Shown here: positions 6,819 to 12,124 of the stretch, in pieces
Layout: each line of letters starts with the position of its first letter
Position numbering within the stretch: the stretch's first letter is position 1
The notes under the pieces: model-generated
The model's input: the letters and a program-made list of their open reading frames with translations, nothing else
Databases searched by the model: none
What the model was told of the DNA's origin: nothing
Source: Paracoccaceae bacterium
GTDB taxonomy: Bacteria; Pseudomonadota; Alphaproteobacteria; Rhodobacterales; Rhodobacteraceae
Assembly: GCA_020832725.1 (NCBI GenBank)
Contig: JAFIEC010000333.1
Location: 1-12,124 of the forward strand
DNA: 12,124 bases
Direction: 5' to 3'
Translations under genes and position numbers: made by a program

Positions 6819-7943
6819 GTGACCGAGTCCGAAGCCTTTCGCGCCGGCGCGCGCAACCTTCTGGTGGGCTGCGCAAGACTGGCACCCGGACAGCGTCTTC
6901 TGATCGCGACCGAAGACACCGACCCGGCCTTCTACGAGCCCGAGCTGGGCCCTGCCATCGCTGCGGAAGCCGAGGCGCTGGGCCTGTCGGTCACGATGAT
7001 TGAGCTGCCTTTCAGCCCGATCACGGCCGAGGTTCCCAGCAACCTGGCGGCGCAGATGGCGGCAGCCGAGGCAACGCTTTTCCTTGCGCGTCTGGGAGAT
7101 CAGATGCGCTTCAGCCAGGCTCTTGCCGCACATAATCCGGTCGTCTGCTATGCGCTTGACCGGGAGATGCTGGCCTCGGACTTTGGACGTGCCGACCACG
7201 CCGGGCTCGTGGCCTTGAAATCCTGCATCGATACCGCTTTTGCCCGTGCGCGGAATATCCGCGTCACCTGCCCGCTCGGAACCGATTTCGCAGGTCCCGG
7301 CGCGCGCTTTCCCGACACCATGGGCGACGTGAGCATACGCCGCTTTCCCATGTCGGTCTTCACGCCCGTTCCTGCAGGCGGCTTTGCCGGGCATGTGGTG
7401 CAAGAGGGGTTCCTCGTCGGCACCGGGGCAAGCTATTACGTTCCCTATGCCATCGCACTCGACGGGCCGATCAGGCTGCATTTCAGGGACACGCAGCTCC
7501 TGCACATCGAGGGTGCTCCGGGCGATGTCGCCGCAGCCCAGGCCCATTACCGCCATGTGGCGCAGGTCACAGGCGCGGCGCGGGACCATTTCCATTCCTG
7601 GCATGCGGGGATGCATCCGGGATGCGACTGGAAAGTTCCGGCGGCGACCGGTTTCGAACGCTGGTCGGGAGGGGCCTTCGGCAACCCGCGCGTGCTGCAT
7701 TTCCATACCTGCGGAACCGTGGCACCGGGGGAGATATCGCTCAACATGCTCGATGCCACCGTGACGCTTGATGATGTGGCGGTGTGGGACGCGGGCGTCC
7801 TTCACCCGGAGCGCATTGCGGGAGGCCCCGACATACTGGAGCGCTTCCCCGATCTCGCGGCCCTTTTCAAGGCCCCGGCGCAGGGTGTCGGCGCAGGCAG
7901 CAACGGCCGCCTTGTCGGGCGTATCGAAGAACAGACCCCCTGA
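6819..7943 (+). CDS. M29 aminopeptidase / NicX-dioxygenase-related metalloprotein
   Basis: A 374-residue protein distantly like the M29 aminopeptidase T family, which also contains NicX, the Fe(II) 2,5-dihydroxypyridine dioxygenase. Support is the N-terminal pattern FRAGARNLLVGCARLAPGQR followed by LLIATED, the central VFTPVPAGGFAGHVV, then YYVPYAIALDGPIRLHF, as in the family's second domain. The C-terminal half has clustered histidines: HFHSWHAGMHPG (H257, H259, H262, H266) and LHFHTCG (H294, H296). These sit where M29 and NicX place metal ligands, but the usual glutamates and the HxD pair are not evident, so a different metal site or reaction is possible. The start is uncertain: GTG at 6819 gives a family-like N terminus, while GTG at 6753 or TTG at 6801 are alternatives, none with a clear SD. 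No signal peptide. It converges on the GST gene with 7 bp between stops. Confidence 0.85.
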   Translation: MTESEAFRAGARNLLVGCARLAPGQRLLIATEDTDPAFYEPELGPAIAAEAEALGLSVTMIELPFSPITAEVPSNLAAQMAAAEATLFLARLGDQMRFSQALAAHNPVVCYALDREMLASDFGRADHAGLVALKSCIDTAFARARNIRVTCPLGTDFAGPGARFPDTMGDVSIRRFPMSVFTPVPAGGFAGHVVQEGFLVGTGASYYVPYAIALDGPIRLHFRDTQLLHIEGAPGDVAAAQAHYRHVAQVTGAARDHFHSWHAGMHPGCDWKVPAATGFERWSGGAFGNPRVLHFHTCGTVAPGEISLNMLDATVTLDDVAVWDAGVLHPERIAGGPDILERFPDLAALFKAPAQGVGAGSNGRLVGRIEEQTP

Positions 7944-7950
7944 AGCCGCA

Positions 7951-8595
7951 TCAGCCCTCGACACCAACCGATGCCAGCCAGCCGGCGACAGCGGGACGGA
8001 AATGCGCCATTTCTGCCTTGACGGCCGGTTCGGAAAGCAGGCGTGCCTCATGGGCCCGCAGCGCAGGCGGTACGACCATTCCGGGCCCGAGCACCGCAGA
8101 AAGTGCCCTGATCCACGCCAGCGTCGGCGCGAAGGCCAGATCGCCGAGGCCAAAGGGCATCCCGGCGTTTTCGGACAGGATCCGAGAGGCCTGATCCAGC
8201 CGTTCCGAGAGTACATGGGCCAGCGTGGCAATCGCGGCAGGGTCGCGCGCGGCGGGACGAACAAAGGGGTAAAGCGCACGGAGTGCCGGCTCGAGCCGAG
8301 TGTCGTGAAAGCGGGCCCTTGCGCGCATCCGGGCCCGGTCCGCAGGACCGGACGGCAGGAGCGGCGGCTCGGGAAAGGCGTCCTCGAGATACTCGCAGAT
8401 CGCTTCGCTGTCCGCGATCAGAAGCCCATCATGCTCGAGGGCGGGCAGGTTCCCCGCAGGCACGAGCCGTCGATATCGCTCCGAGCGATAGCCACCCGGC
8501 GGCGGGAGTTCCTCCCAGTCGAGTTGCTTGAACCGAAGGGCTATACGCACCTTCGCGCAATAGCCCGAATGCGGGATCGCATAGAGCCGGATCAC
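7951..8595 (-). CDS. Glutathione S-transferase family protein
   Basis: A 214-residue cytosolic GST. The N-terminal thioredoxin-like domain (about 1-80) starts IRLYAIPHSGYCAKVRIAL with candidate glutathione-activating S10 or C13, continues with cis-proline loop NLPALEHDG and the glutathione-contact motif ADSEAICEYLE (S63). The helical domain (about 85-205) includes the N-capping region GDLAFAPTLAWI. Length is normal for the family. The GTG start at 8595 overlaps the upstream TGA as GTGA, and gives the usual GST beginning; the longer open frame is a read-through into the neighbour. Being last in an aminotransferase/decarboxylase operon suggests it acts on a reactive metabolite of that pathway (for example isomerisation or conjugation), which is inference. 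The class (zeta, theta or other) cannot be fixed by eye. Confidence 0.92.
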   Translation of the reverse strand: MIRLYAIPHSGYCAKVRIALRFKQLDWEELPPPGGYRSERYRRLVPAGNLPALEHDGLLIADSEAICEYLEDAFPEPPLLPSGPADRARMRARARFHDTRLEPALRALYPFVRPAARDPAAIATLAHVLSERLDQASRILSENAGMPFGLGDLAFAPTLAWIRALSAVLGPGMVVPPALRAHEARLLSEPAVKAEMAHFRPAVAGWLASVGVEG

Positions 8596-9167
8596 GGCCT
8601 CGACGACGCCAGAGCGTTGCGAAAGCGCGTCCGCGCCTCTGCGCTGTGGATGAAATCGTAGCGCCGCGGATAGGCCTCGCCCGGCACGACGCGCAGCGTG
8701 GCCATGGTGGGCCCGGGCCGTTCGATCCACGCCGGCAGGTCCGAGCGCAACGCGTCGAGATCAGAGAAGGTTTCCGCCGAGGCATATCCCGCCGCAAGGG
8801 CCATGGCCGCGAAATCGACAGGCCCGTCTCCCGGCAGGGGATGGGCACCGTTGACCTCGTAGGTGCCATTGGCAAAGACGAAGTGATGCAGGTTCGAAAC
8901 CCTGGCTCCGGCCACCGTAACAAGCGCGCCAAGGTTCATCAGCAGACTGCCATCACCGTCGAAAACCAGGACCCTGCGATCCGGACAGGCAAGGGCGAGC
9001 CCAAGACCATGTGACACGGCCTGTCCCATGGCGCCGGTCGCGACATAGGTCAAATCATGATCGCTCAGCGCAAGCCAGTCGAAACAGGCCTGGTATACGG
9101 CAACGACGATGTCGCCGTCGCGCACATGTTCGCGAAGGGCAAGCAGGGCGTGGTCGCGTCTCATCAT
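8592..9167 (-). CDS. TPP-dependent decarboxylase, beta (TPP-binding) subunit, ComE-like
   Basis: A 191-residue protein matching the C-terminal half of sulfopyruvate/phosphonopyruvate decarboxylases (ComE type). The TPP/Mg motif runs from VFDGDGSLLMNLGAL (G71-D72-G73) to FVFANGTYEVNG (N100), a spacing of about 28 residues as expected. The upstream ATGAMGQAVSHGLGLALA stretch matches the family. The active enzyme would pair this with the alpha subunit encoded directly upstream, with the catalytic site at the interface, to decarboxylate a 2-oxo acid to an aldehyde. Its ATG overlaps the alpha subunit's TGA as ATGA; a second ATG follows at 9164, and AGGAG lies 4 or 7 nt before the two. The stop overlaps the GST start. 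Substrate could be 3-sulfopyruvate, 3-phosphonopyruvate or another 2-oxo acid. Confidence 0.93.
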   Translation of the reverse strand: MMRRDHALLALREHVRDGDIVVAVYQACFDWLALSDHDLTYVATGAMGQAVSHGLGLALACPDRRVLVFDGDGSLLMNLGALVTVAGARVSNLHHFVFANGTYEVNGAHPLPGDGPVDFAAMALAAGYASAETFSDLDALRSDLPAWIERPGPTMATLRVVPGEAYPRRYDFIHSAEARTRFRNALASSRP

Positions 9168-9694
9168 GTCTCTCCTGGCGCGCGCGGGGCGCGGCCCACA
9201 AGAAGGCACACGGGGCGCGATTGCGCATAGGCAGCCTGGAGCGCCGGAGTGATGCGTTCCACGTCCTCGGGGCCTTCTATCAGATCGTGAACGATGCTCA
9301 TCGCCTCAAGCACCGGCTGCACGATCCGCACGCCATAAGAGGCGGAGCGTTCCGGAAGCAGCTCGGGCTCCTTTCCCTGAAGGCCGACCAGCATGCAAAT
9401 CGGCAGGCCGTAATCCACGCCGATGGCGCGAAGCGCGTTCAGGGAATCCATCAGTCCCGTCTGCTGCATCATCAGCAATGCCCTGCGCCCGGTATAGGAC
9501 ATCGCCCCACAGATGGAGATGCCCTCGTCCTCCTTGCATATGCGCGTCAGACGAAACCGCTCGTCGCTGGAGATCGGCCACAACAGCCCGTCGCTCGTGA
9601 CGATGTCGGGCAGAGCGACGATTTCGGAGATATTCGCGGCCGCGATCGCGTCGAGGATCGCACCACCATCCGGATGAGGAAAGCCCATGCTCAT
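9164..9694 (-). CDS. TPP-dependent decarboxylase, alpha (PYR-domain) subunit, ComD-like
   Basis: A 176-residue protein matching the N-terminal (pyrimidine-binding) half of sulfopyruvate/phosphonopyruvate decarboxylases (ComD type). Key features are the cofactor-activating glutamate region CKEDEGISICGAMSYTGRR (E57 or a neighbour), then LLMMQQTGLMDSLNAL, which corresponds to the family's QNSGxGNxxN segment, and a strand-helix PICMLVGLQG. Here two family positions differ (QQTG, MD), so the substrate pocket may be altered. It needs the ComE-like subunit for activity. The ATG at 9694 overlaps the aminotransferase TGA as ATGA and has no clear SD of its own, so translation is probably coupled. In methanogens ComDE makes coenzyme M precursor; in bacteria ComDE serves sulfolactate or cysteate breakdown. 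Confidence 0.92.
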   Translation of the reverse strand: MSMGFPHPDGGAILDAIAAANISEIVALPDIVTSDGLLWPISSDERFRLTRICKEDEGISICGAMSYTGRRALLMMQQTGLMDSLNALRAIGVDYGLPICMLVGLQGKEPELLPERSASYGVRIVQPVLEAMSIVHDLIEGPEDVERITPALQAAYAQSRPVCLLVGRAPRAPGET

Positions 9695-10791
9695 GCGCGC
9701 GCCGCAGCGAGAGCGTCGTCGACGGCCTTGAGCAGGGCCGCAAGCTCGTCCATGGGCCCGATGGTCACCCGGAGCCAGTCATCATAGGCCGGGGCGGCAA
9801 AGCGGCGCACGGCGATCCCGTCCTCACGCAGGGCCCGCGCACATGCGGCAGCGCGACCCGGGATGCCCGGGAAACCTGCCAGAACGAAATTGCCCTGGCT
9901 GGGCACGACAGTGAGCCCACGCGTCTCCAGCTCGCCGGACAGCCAGGAGCGCAGCCGCCGTGTTTCGGCCACGACCCGTTCCACATGCCCGGGATCGGCC
10001 AGCGAGGCGAGCGCGGCTGCAACCGACGGATTTGCGACCGGGAAGGTCAGCCCGATCCTGCGCACGGCGTCGCAGATTGCGGCCGGGCCATACATCCAGC
10101 CGATGCGTGCACCCGCAAGGCCGTGCGCCTTGGAGAACGTCCTGCAAAGGACGACATTGTCGGCGTCCTCGACCAGCCGAGCGCCCGACTCGAAGGCGGG
10201 ATCATCGACGTAATCCTCGTAGGCGCCGTCGATCACCAGCAGCACATTGTCCGGAAGACCGGCGTGGAGTCTGCGCACCTCCGACCCTGTCAGCCATGTG
10301 CCTGACGGATTCTCGGGGTTGGCGAGGTAGACCATCCGCGTCCGCTCCGTCACGGCTGCAAGCAGCGCGTCCACCGAGGTGCGAAAGCCCTCTCCTGGCA
10401 CGGCGACCGGCTCGGCGTCGTTGGCATGGGCGTAGTTGGGAACCTTGAGGTAGCCTGTAGCACAGCGCAGCAGGGTGGTGCCCGGTCCCAGATAGGCGCG
10501 GGCCAGCCGTGCCAGCAGGTCGTCGGAACCCTGACCGATGACGATGCGCGCCGCATCGAGCCCCTCGCTCGCCGCGATCGCGGGCGCCAGAAGCGCCCCG
10601 GGATCGTCGATATATCGCTCGATCCCCCTGGCTGCAGATGCGATCGCGTCGCGTGCGCCCGGCGACGGACCGAACGCGCTCTCGTTCGAGTTCAATGCGA
10701 CACGAAGCGGCGGAAGACCGTCGTCGCCAGCAGCGACCATATGCTCCGCGATCGTGGCGATCCCCGGCTTGGCAAGTTTTGGTGCCACCAT
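9691..10791 (-). CDS. PLP-dependent aminotransferase, HisC-like (class I/II)
   Basis: A 366-residue fold-type I aminotransferase close to histidinol-phosphate aminotransferases. Visible residues are the N-terminal LNSNESAFGPSP, cofactor-binding NPENPSGT (N161), DGAYEDY (D188, Y191), the Schiff-base lysine in RTFSKAHGLAGARIGW (K221) with phosphate-binding R229, and a C-terminal substrate-carboxylate arginine in WLRVTIGP. It would interconvert an amino acid and its 2-oxo acid. As the first gene before a 2-oxo acid decarboxylase pair it is more likely catabolic than a histidine-biosynthesis enzyme; no other his gene is nearby. I chose the ATG at 10791 because AAGGGGGGAA precedes it by a good spacing; the longer frame starts only at a TTG (10806). 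HisC-type annotation of substrate should not be trusted. Confidence 0.94.
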   Translation of the reverse strand: MVAPKLAKPGIATIAEHMVAAGDDGLPPLRVALNSNESAFGPSPGARDAIASAARGIERYIDDPGALLAPAIAASEGLDAARIVIGQGSDDLLARLARAYLGPGTTLLRCATGYLKVPNYAHANDAEPVAVPGEGFRTSVDALLAAVTERTRMVYLANPENPSGTWLTGSEVRRLHAGLPDNVLLVIDGAYEDYVDDPAFESGARLVEDADNVVLCRTFSKAHGLAGARIGWMYGPAAICDAVRRIGLTFPVANPSVAAALASLADPGHVERVVAETRRLRSWLSGELETRGLTVVPSQGNFVLAGFPGIPGRAAACARALREDGIAVRRFAAPAYDDWLRVTIGPMDELAALLKAVDDALAAARA

Positions 10792-10819
10792 TTCCCCCCT
10801 TGGCAAGTACCCGATTAAT

Positions 10820-10848
10820 CACATAGGGTCCGCTTATGCGCAAGACAA
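10820..10848 (-). promoter_or_regulatory. Candidate promoter for the aminotransferase operon
   Basis: On the minus strand TTGTCT (plus 10843-10848) and TATGTG (plus 10820-10825) are separated by exactly 17 nt and lie about 30 nt before the ATG. The perfect 8-bp palindrome GATTAATC (10813-10820) abuts the -10, and CCGATTA occurs at both 10811 and 10851, which could be operator elements. A stronger -10 (TATAAG, plus 10858-10863) exists farther upstream with a poorer -35. Choice between them is uncertain. Confidence 0.4.
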
Positions 10849-10991
10849 ATCCGATTACCTTATACCTTGGGTCGGCAGGTTGGCCATCTGCCACTGCCGT
10901 GACCACGGCGTCGATCGGCGTGCATCTTGCGTGTGCGAAGCATCCGGAAGCGGCGCATCTGCAAGCGCGATCGCGGTCTGTGCAATTGACA

Positions 10992-11012
10992 GGGAGGGCC
11001 GCGTTCCCTCCC
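10992..11012 (+). other. Hairpin in leader of the permease gene
   Basis: GGGAGGG (10992-10998) and CCCTCCC (11006-11012) form a perfect 7-bp stem with a 7-nt loop, 32 nt before the permease ATG. TTTT follows 9 nt later (11022-11025). A perfect TTGACA (10986-10991) touches the stem, but no -10 is evident downstream at proper spacing. The hairpin could act as a leader structure or operator; a full intrinsic terminator would need the T run directly after the stem. Confidence 0.35.
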
Positions 11013-11044
11013 GTAGCCGGGTTTTCGGGCGCGCGAGGAGCGAC

Positions 11045-11800
11045 ATGACAGGCAGACACCGCCTACTCCTGCTTCTTGCTGCGGCGCTGGTGCTGTCGGG
11101 ATGCGGACAATCCAACTACAACTGGGGATGGAACGCGGTTCTGCCGCTGACCGACCGGGGCATGACCAATTTCCAGTTCATGGTCGCCGGTGCCCGGCTC
11201 ACCGTACAGCTTTCCGTCATCGCGCTGTTCTTTTCGGTGCTGATCGGTCTGTTCGTCTCGCTGGCCGCGCTGTCTCCGTTCCGCTTTCTGCGGGTGCTCA
11301 ACCGGGTCTATGTGGAAGTGTTCCGCTCGATCCCGATTCTGGTCATGATCCTGTGGGTCTACTACGGGCTGCCAGTGCTGGTCGGCGTCAATCTCAGCCC
11401 GATCATGGCCGGGATCATCGCCCTTGTGGCGTCCGACAGCGCCTTCGAGGCAGAGATCTTCCGCGGCGGCATCCAGTCGATCCACAAGGGCCAGCATGAG
11501 GCGTCGGATTCCCTTGGCATGAGCTATGCCCAGAAGATGCGTTACGTGATCCTGCCGCAGGCGATCACGCGCATCCTGCCACCGCTGGGCAACCAGTTCG
11601 TCTACATGCTCAAGATGTCGTCGCTGTTGTCGGTGATCGGCGTGATGGAACTGACCCGTCGCGCCAACGAGCTTGCCGTTGTCGAATACCGGCCGCTGGA
11701 AATCTACACGCTGCTGCTGGTGGAGTATCTCGTGCTCATCCTCATCGCCTCATGGCTCGTGCGCCTGCTGGAGAAGAAGATGCGCGTGGGGCAGGTCTGA
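11045..11800 (+). CDS. Polar amino acid ABC transporter permease (HisM/GlnP type) with lipobox-like N terminus
   Basis: A 251-residue inner-membrane permease that would form the channel of an amino acid ABC importer. The family hallmark VEVFRSIPILVMILWVYYGLP is at about 90-110, and the EAA loop, which contacts the ATPase, at about 152-171 (EASDSLGMSYAQKMRYVILP). Hydrophobic segments lie near 52-77, 97-112, 118-135, 185-202 and 221-240. The N terminus is odd: a short basic start, LLLLLAAALVLSGC (lipobox LSGC, C20), then a Trp/Asn-rich loop NYNWGWN, resembling a lipoprotein signal in front of the permease domain. The start at 11045 has GAGGAG 4 nt upstream; the longer frame runs back through noncoding DNA. 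The binding protein, second permease and ATPase are not in the window. It is followed 21 nt later by the DUF6282 gene, so they share an operon. Confidence 0.93.
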   Translation: MTGRHRLLLLLAAALVLSGCGQSNYNWGWNAVLPLTDRGMTNFQFMVAGARLTVQLSVIALFFSVLIGLFVSLAALSPFRFLRVLNRVYVEVFRSIPILVMILWVYYGLPVLVGVNLSPIMAGIIALVASDSAFEAEIFRGGIQSIHKGQHEASDSLGMSYAQKMRYVILPQAITRILPPLGNQFVYMLKMSSLLSVIGVMELTRRANELAVVEYRPLEIYTLLLVEYLVLILIASWLVRLLEKKMRVGQV

Positions 11801-11821
11801 ATGAAAATCGGAGGACGGGAA

Positions 11822-12124
11822 ATGGCCGAACACGAGCATGAAGAGGTCTGGCCGCTGTTGCTGAAGACCGGCATCTACGACGACCTCGCCGGCACCATCG
11901 ACATCCATTGTCATCCGAATCCGGATTTCTGTGCCCGGCTGCTTGACGATCGCGATCTGGTGGCGCTGGCCAAGGCCGTCGGAATGCGCGCTGTCATGAT
12001 CAAGAGCCATTACAGCTCCACGCATGAGCGCGCCTACATCGCGGAAAAGGCAGTCGGAGGCGGCATCAGCGTCTTCGGGCTGATCTGCCTGAACCCCACG
12101 CTGGGCGGGCTCAACCCCATCGCG
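11822..12124 (+). CDS. DUF6282 family amidohydrolase-like protein, partial (C terminus beyond window)
   Basis: The first 101 residues of a protein that runs off the window end. IDIHCHPNPDFCARLLDDRD (from about residue 26) carries the HxH of the amidohydrolase superfamily first strand, here H29 and H31, which normally bind metal. MRAVMIKSHYSSTHERA (from 55) and VFGLICLNPTLGGLNPIA (from 84) match the DUF6282 pattern, including a lysine and histidine after strand 2. The start at 11822 has GGAGG 7 nt upstream; an in-frame ATG at 11801, directly after the permease stop, would add seven residues but has no SD. Enzymes of this fold hydrolyse amides, lactones or lactams, or decarboxylate; the substrate of this family is not known to me. 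Placement after an amino acid permease suggests it acts on the imported compound or a derivative. Confidence 0.85.
   Translation, partial: MAEHEHEEVWPLLLKTGIYDDLAGTIDIHCHPNPDFCARLLDDRDLVALAKAVGMRAVMIKSHYSSTHERAYIAEKAVGGGISVFGLICLNPTLGGLNPIA

Noticed and set aside
6798..8279. Minus-strand open frame of 493 codons across the M29-like gene
   Set aside because: It is the complement of the M29-like gene and runs into the GST gene in another frame; no family features.
9691..10791. Calling the aminotransferase HisC, for histidine biosynthesis
   Set aside because: Sequence resembles HisC but the operon partners are a TPP decarboxylase and a GST, with no his genes; the class is reliable, the substrate is not.
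10986..11014. Perfect TTGACA as the -35 of the permease promoter
   Set aside because: No acceptable -10 lies 16-19 nt downstream; that stretch is CCCTCCCGTAG.
10836..11048. 70-codon open frame ending in an ATGA overlap with the permease start
   Set aside because: The overlap is tempting, but the product is low-complexity in character, matches nothing I know, has only a weak AGGG upstream, and the region carries promoter-like elements for the divergent operon.

Overview
The window looks like chromosomal DNA from a high-GC alphaproteobacterium, most likely the Rhodobacterales (Roseobacter/Paracoccus type). This rests on GC richness, tightly overlapping operons and the kind of ABC-transporter and fused Fe-S genes present; it is not a proven placement. 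I see no rRNA, tRNA, CRISPR array, insertion sequence or phage gene. The first bases are a C4-G13 homopolymer block, which may be a contig end.

Region by region. (1) Positions 52-2748, minus strand: a DUF2817 (M14-like zinc hydrolase) gene followed 51 bp later by a family-5 peptide/solute-binding protein gene. This is probably the start of a peptide uptake operon whose permease genes lie outside the window. (2) Positions 2749-3276: 528 bp without a convincing gene; it holds a small AT-rich promoter-like island and a 9-bp inverted repeat reaching into the next gene's end. (3) Positions 3277-6314, minus strand: three overlapping genes, in transcription order a MarR-type regulator with a five-cysteine tail, an Mrp/ApbC P-loop ATPase fused to DUF971 and lacking the usual N-terminal DUF59, and a 430-residue multidomain protein joining an Nfu N-terminal domain, a NifU CxxC scaffold domain, a DUF6522-like domain and an unrecognised C-terminal domain. 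A near-perfect 19-bp palindrome lies 52-70 bp upstream of the regulator. I read this as a candidate iron-sulfur cluster carrier module controlled by its own, possibly metal- or cluster-sensing, regulator. It is the most interesting part of the window. (4) Positions 6315-6818: divergent intergenic region. (5) Positions 6819-7943, plus strand: a distant relative of M29 aminopeptidases and NicX-type ring-cleaving dioxygenases with a histidine-rich putative metal site. (6) Positions 7951-10791, minus strand: a four-gene operon with 4-nt stop/start overlaps at every junction, in transcription order a HisC-like PLP aminotransferase, the two half-subunits of a sulfopyruvate/phosphonopyruvate decarboxylase-type TPP enzyme, and a glutathione S-transferase. 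(7) Positions 10792-11044: divergent regulatory region. (8) From 11045, plus strand: a polar-amino-acid ABC permease with an odd lipoprotein-like N terminus, then a DUF6282 amidohydrolase-like gene cut by the window end.

How the parts may work together. The right half reads like a catabolic island for an unidentified amino acid: uptake by the ABC system, transamination to a 2-oxo acid, TPP-dependent decarboxylation to an aldehyde, with a GST, a DUF6282 hydrolase-like protein and perhaps the metal-dependent M29-like enzyme acting around it. Cysteate and phosphonoalanine are the obvious candidate substrates from known ComDE/Ppd chemistry, but no sulfoacetaldehyde or phosphonoacetaldehyde enzyme is visible here, so the substrate is open.
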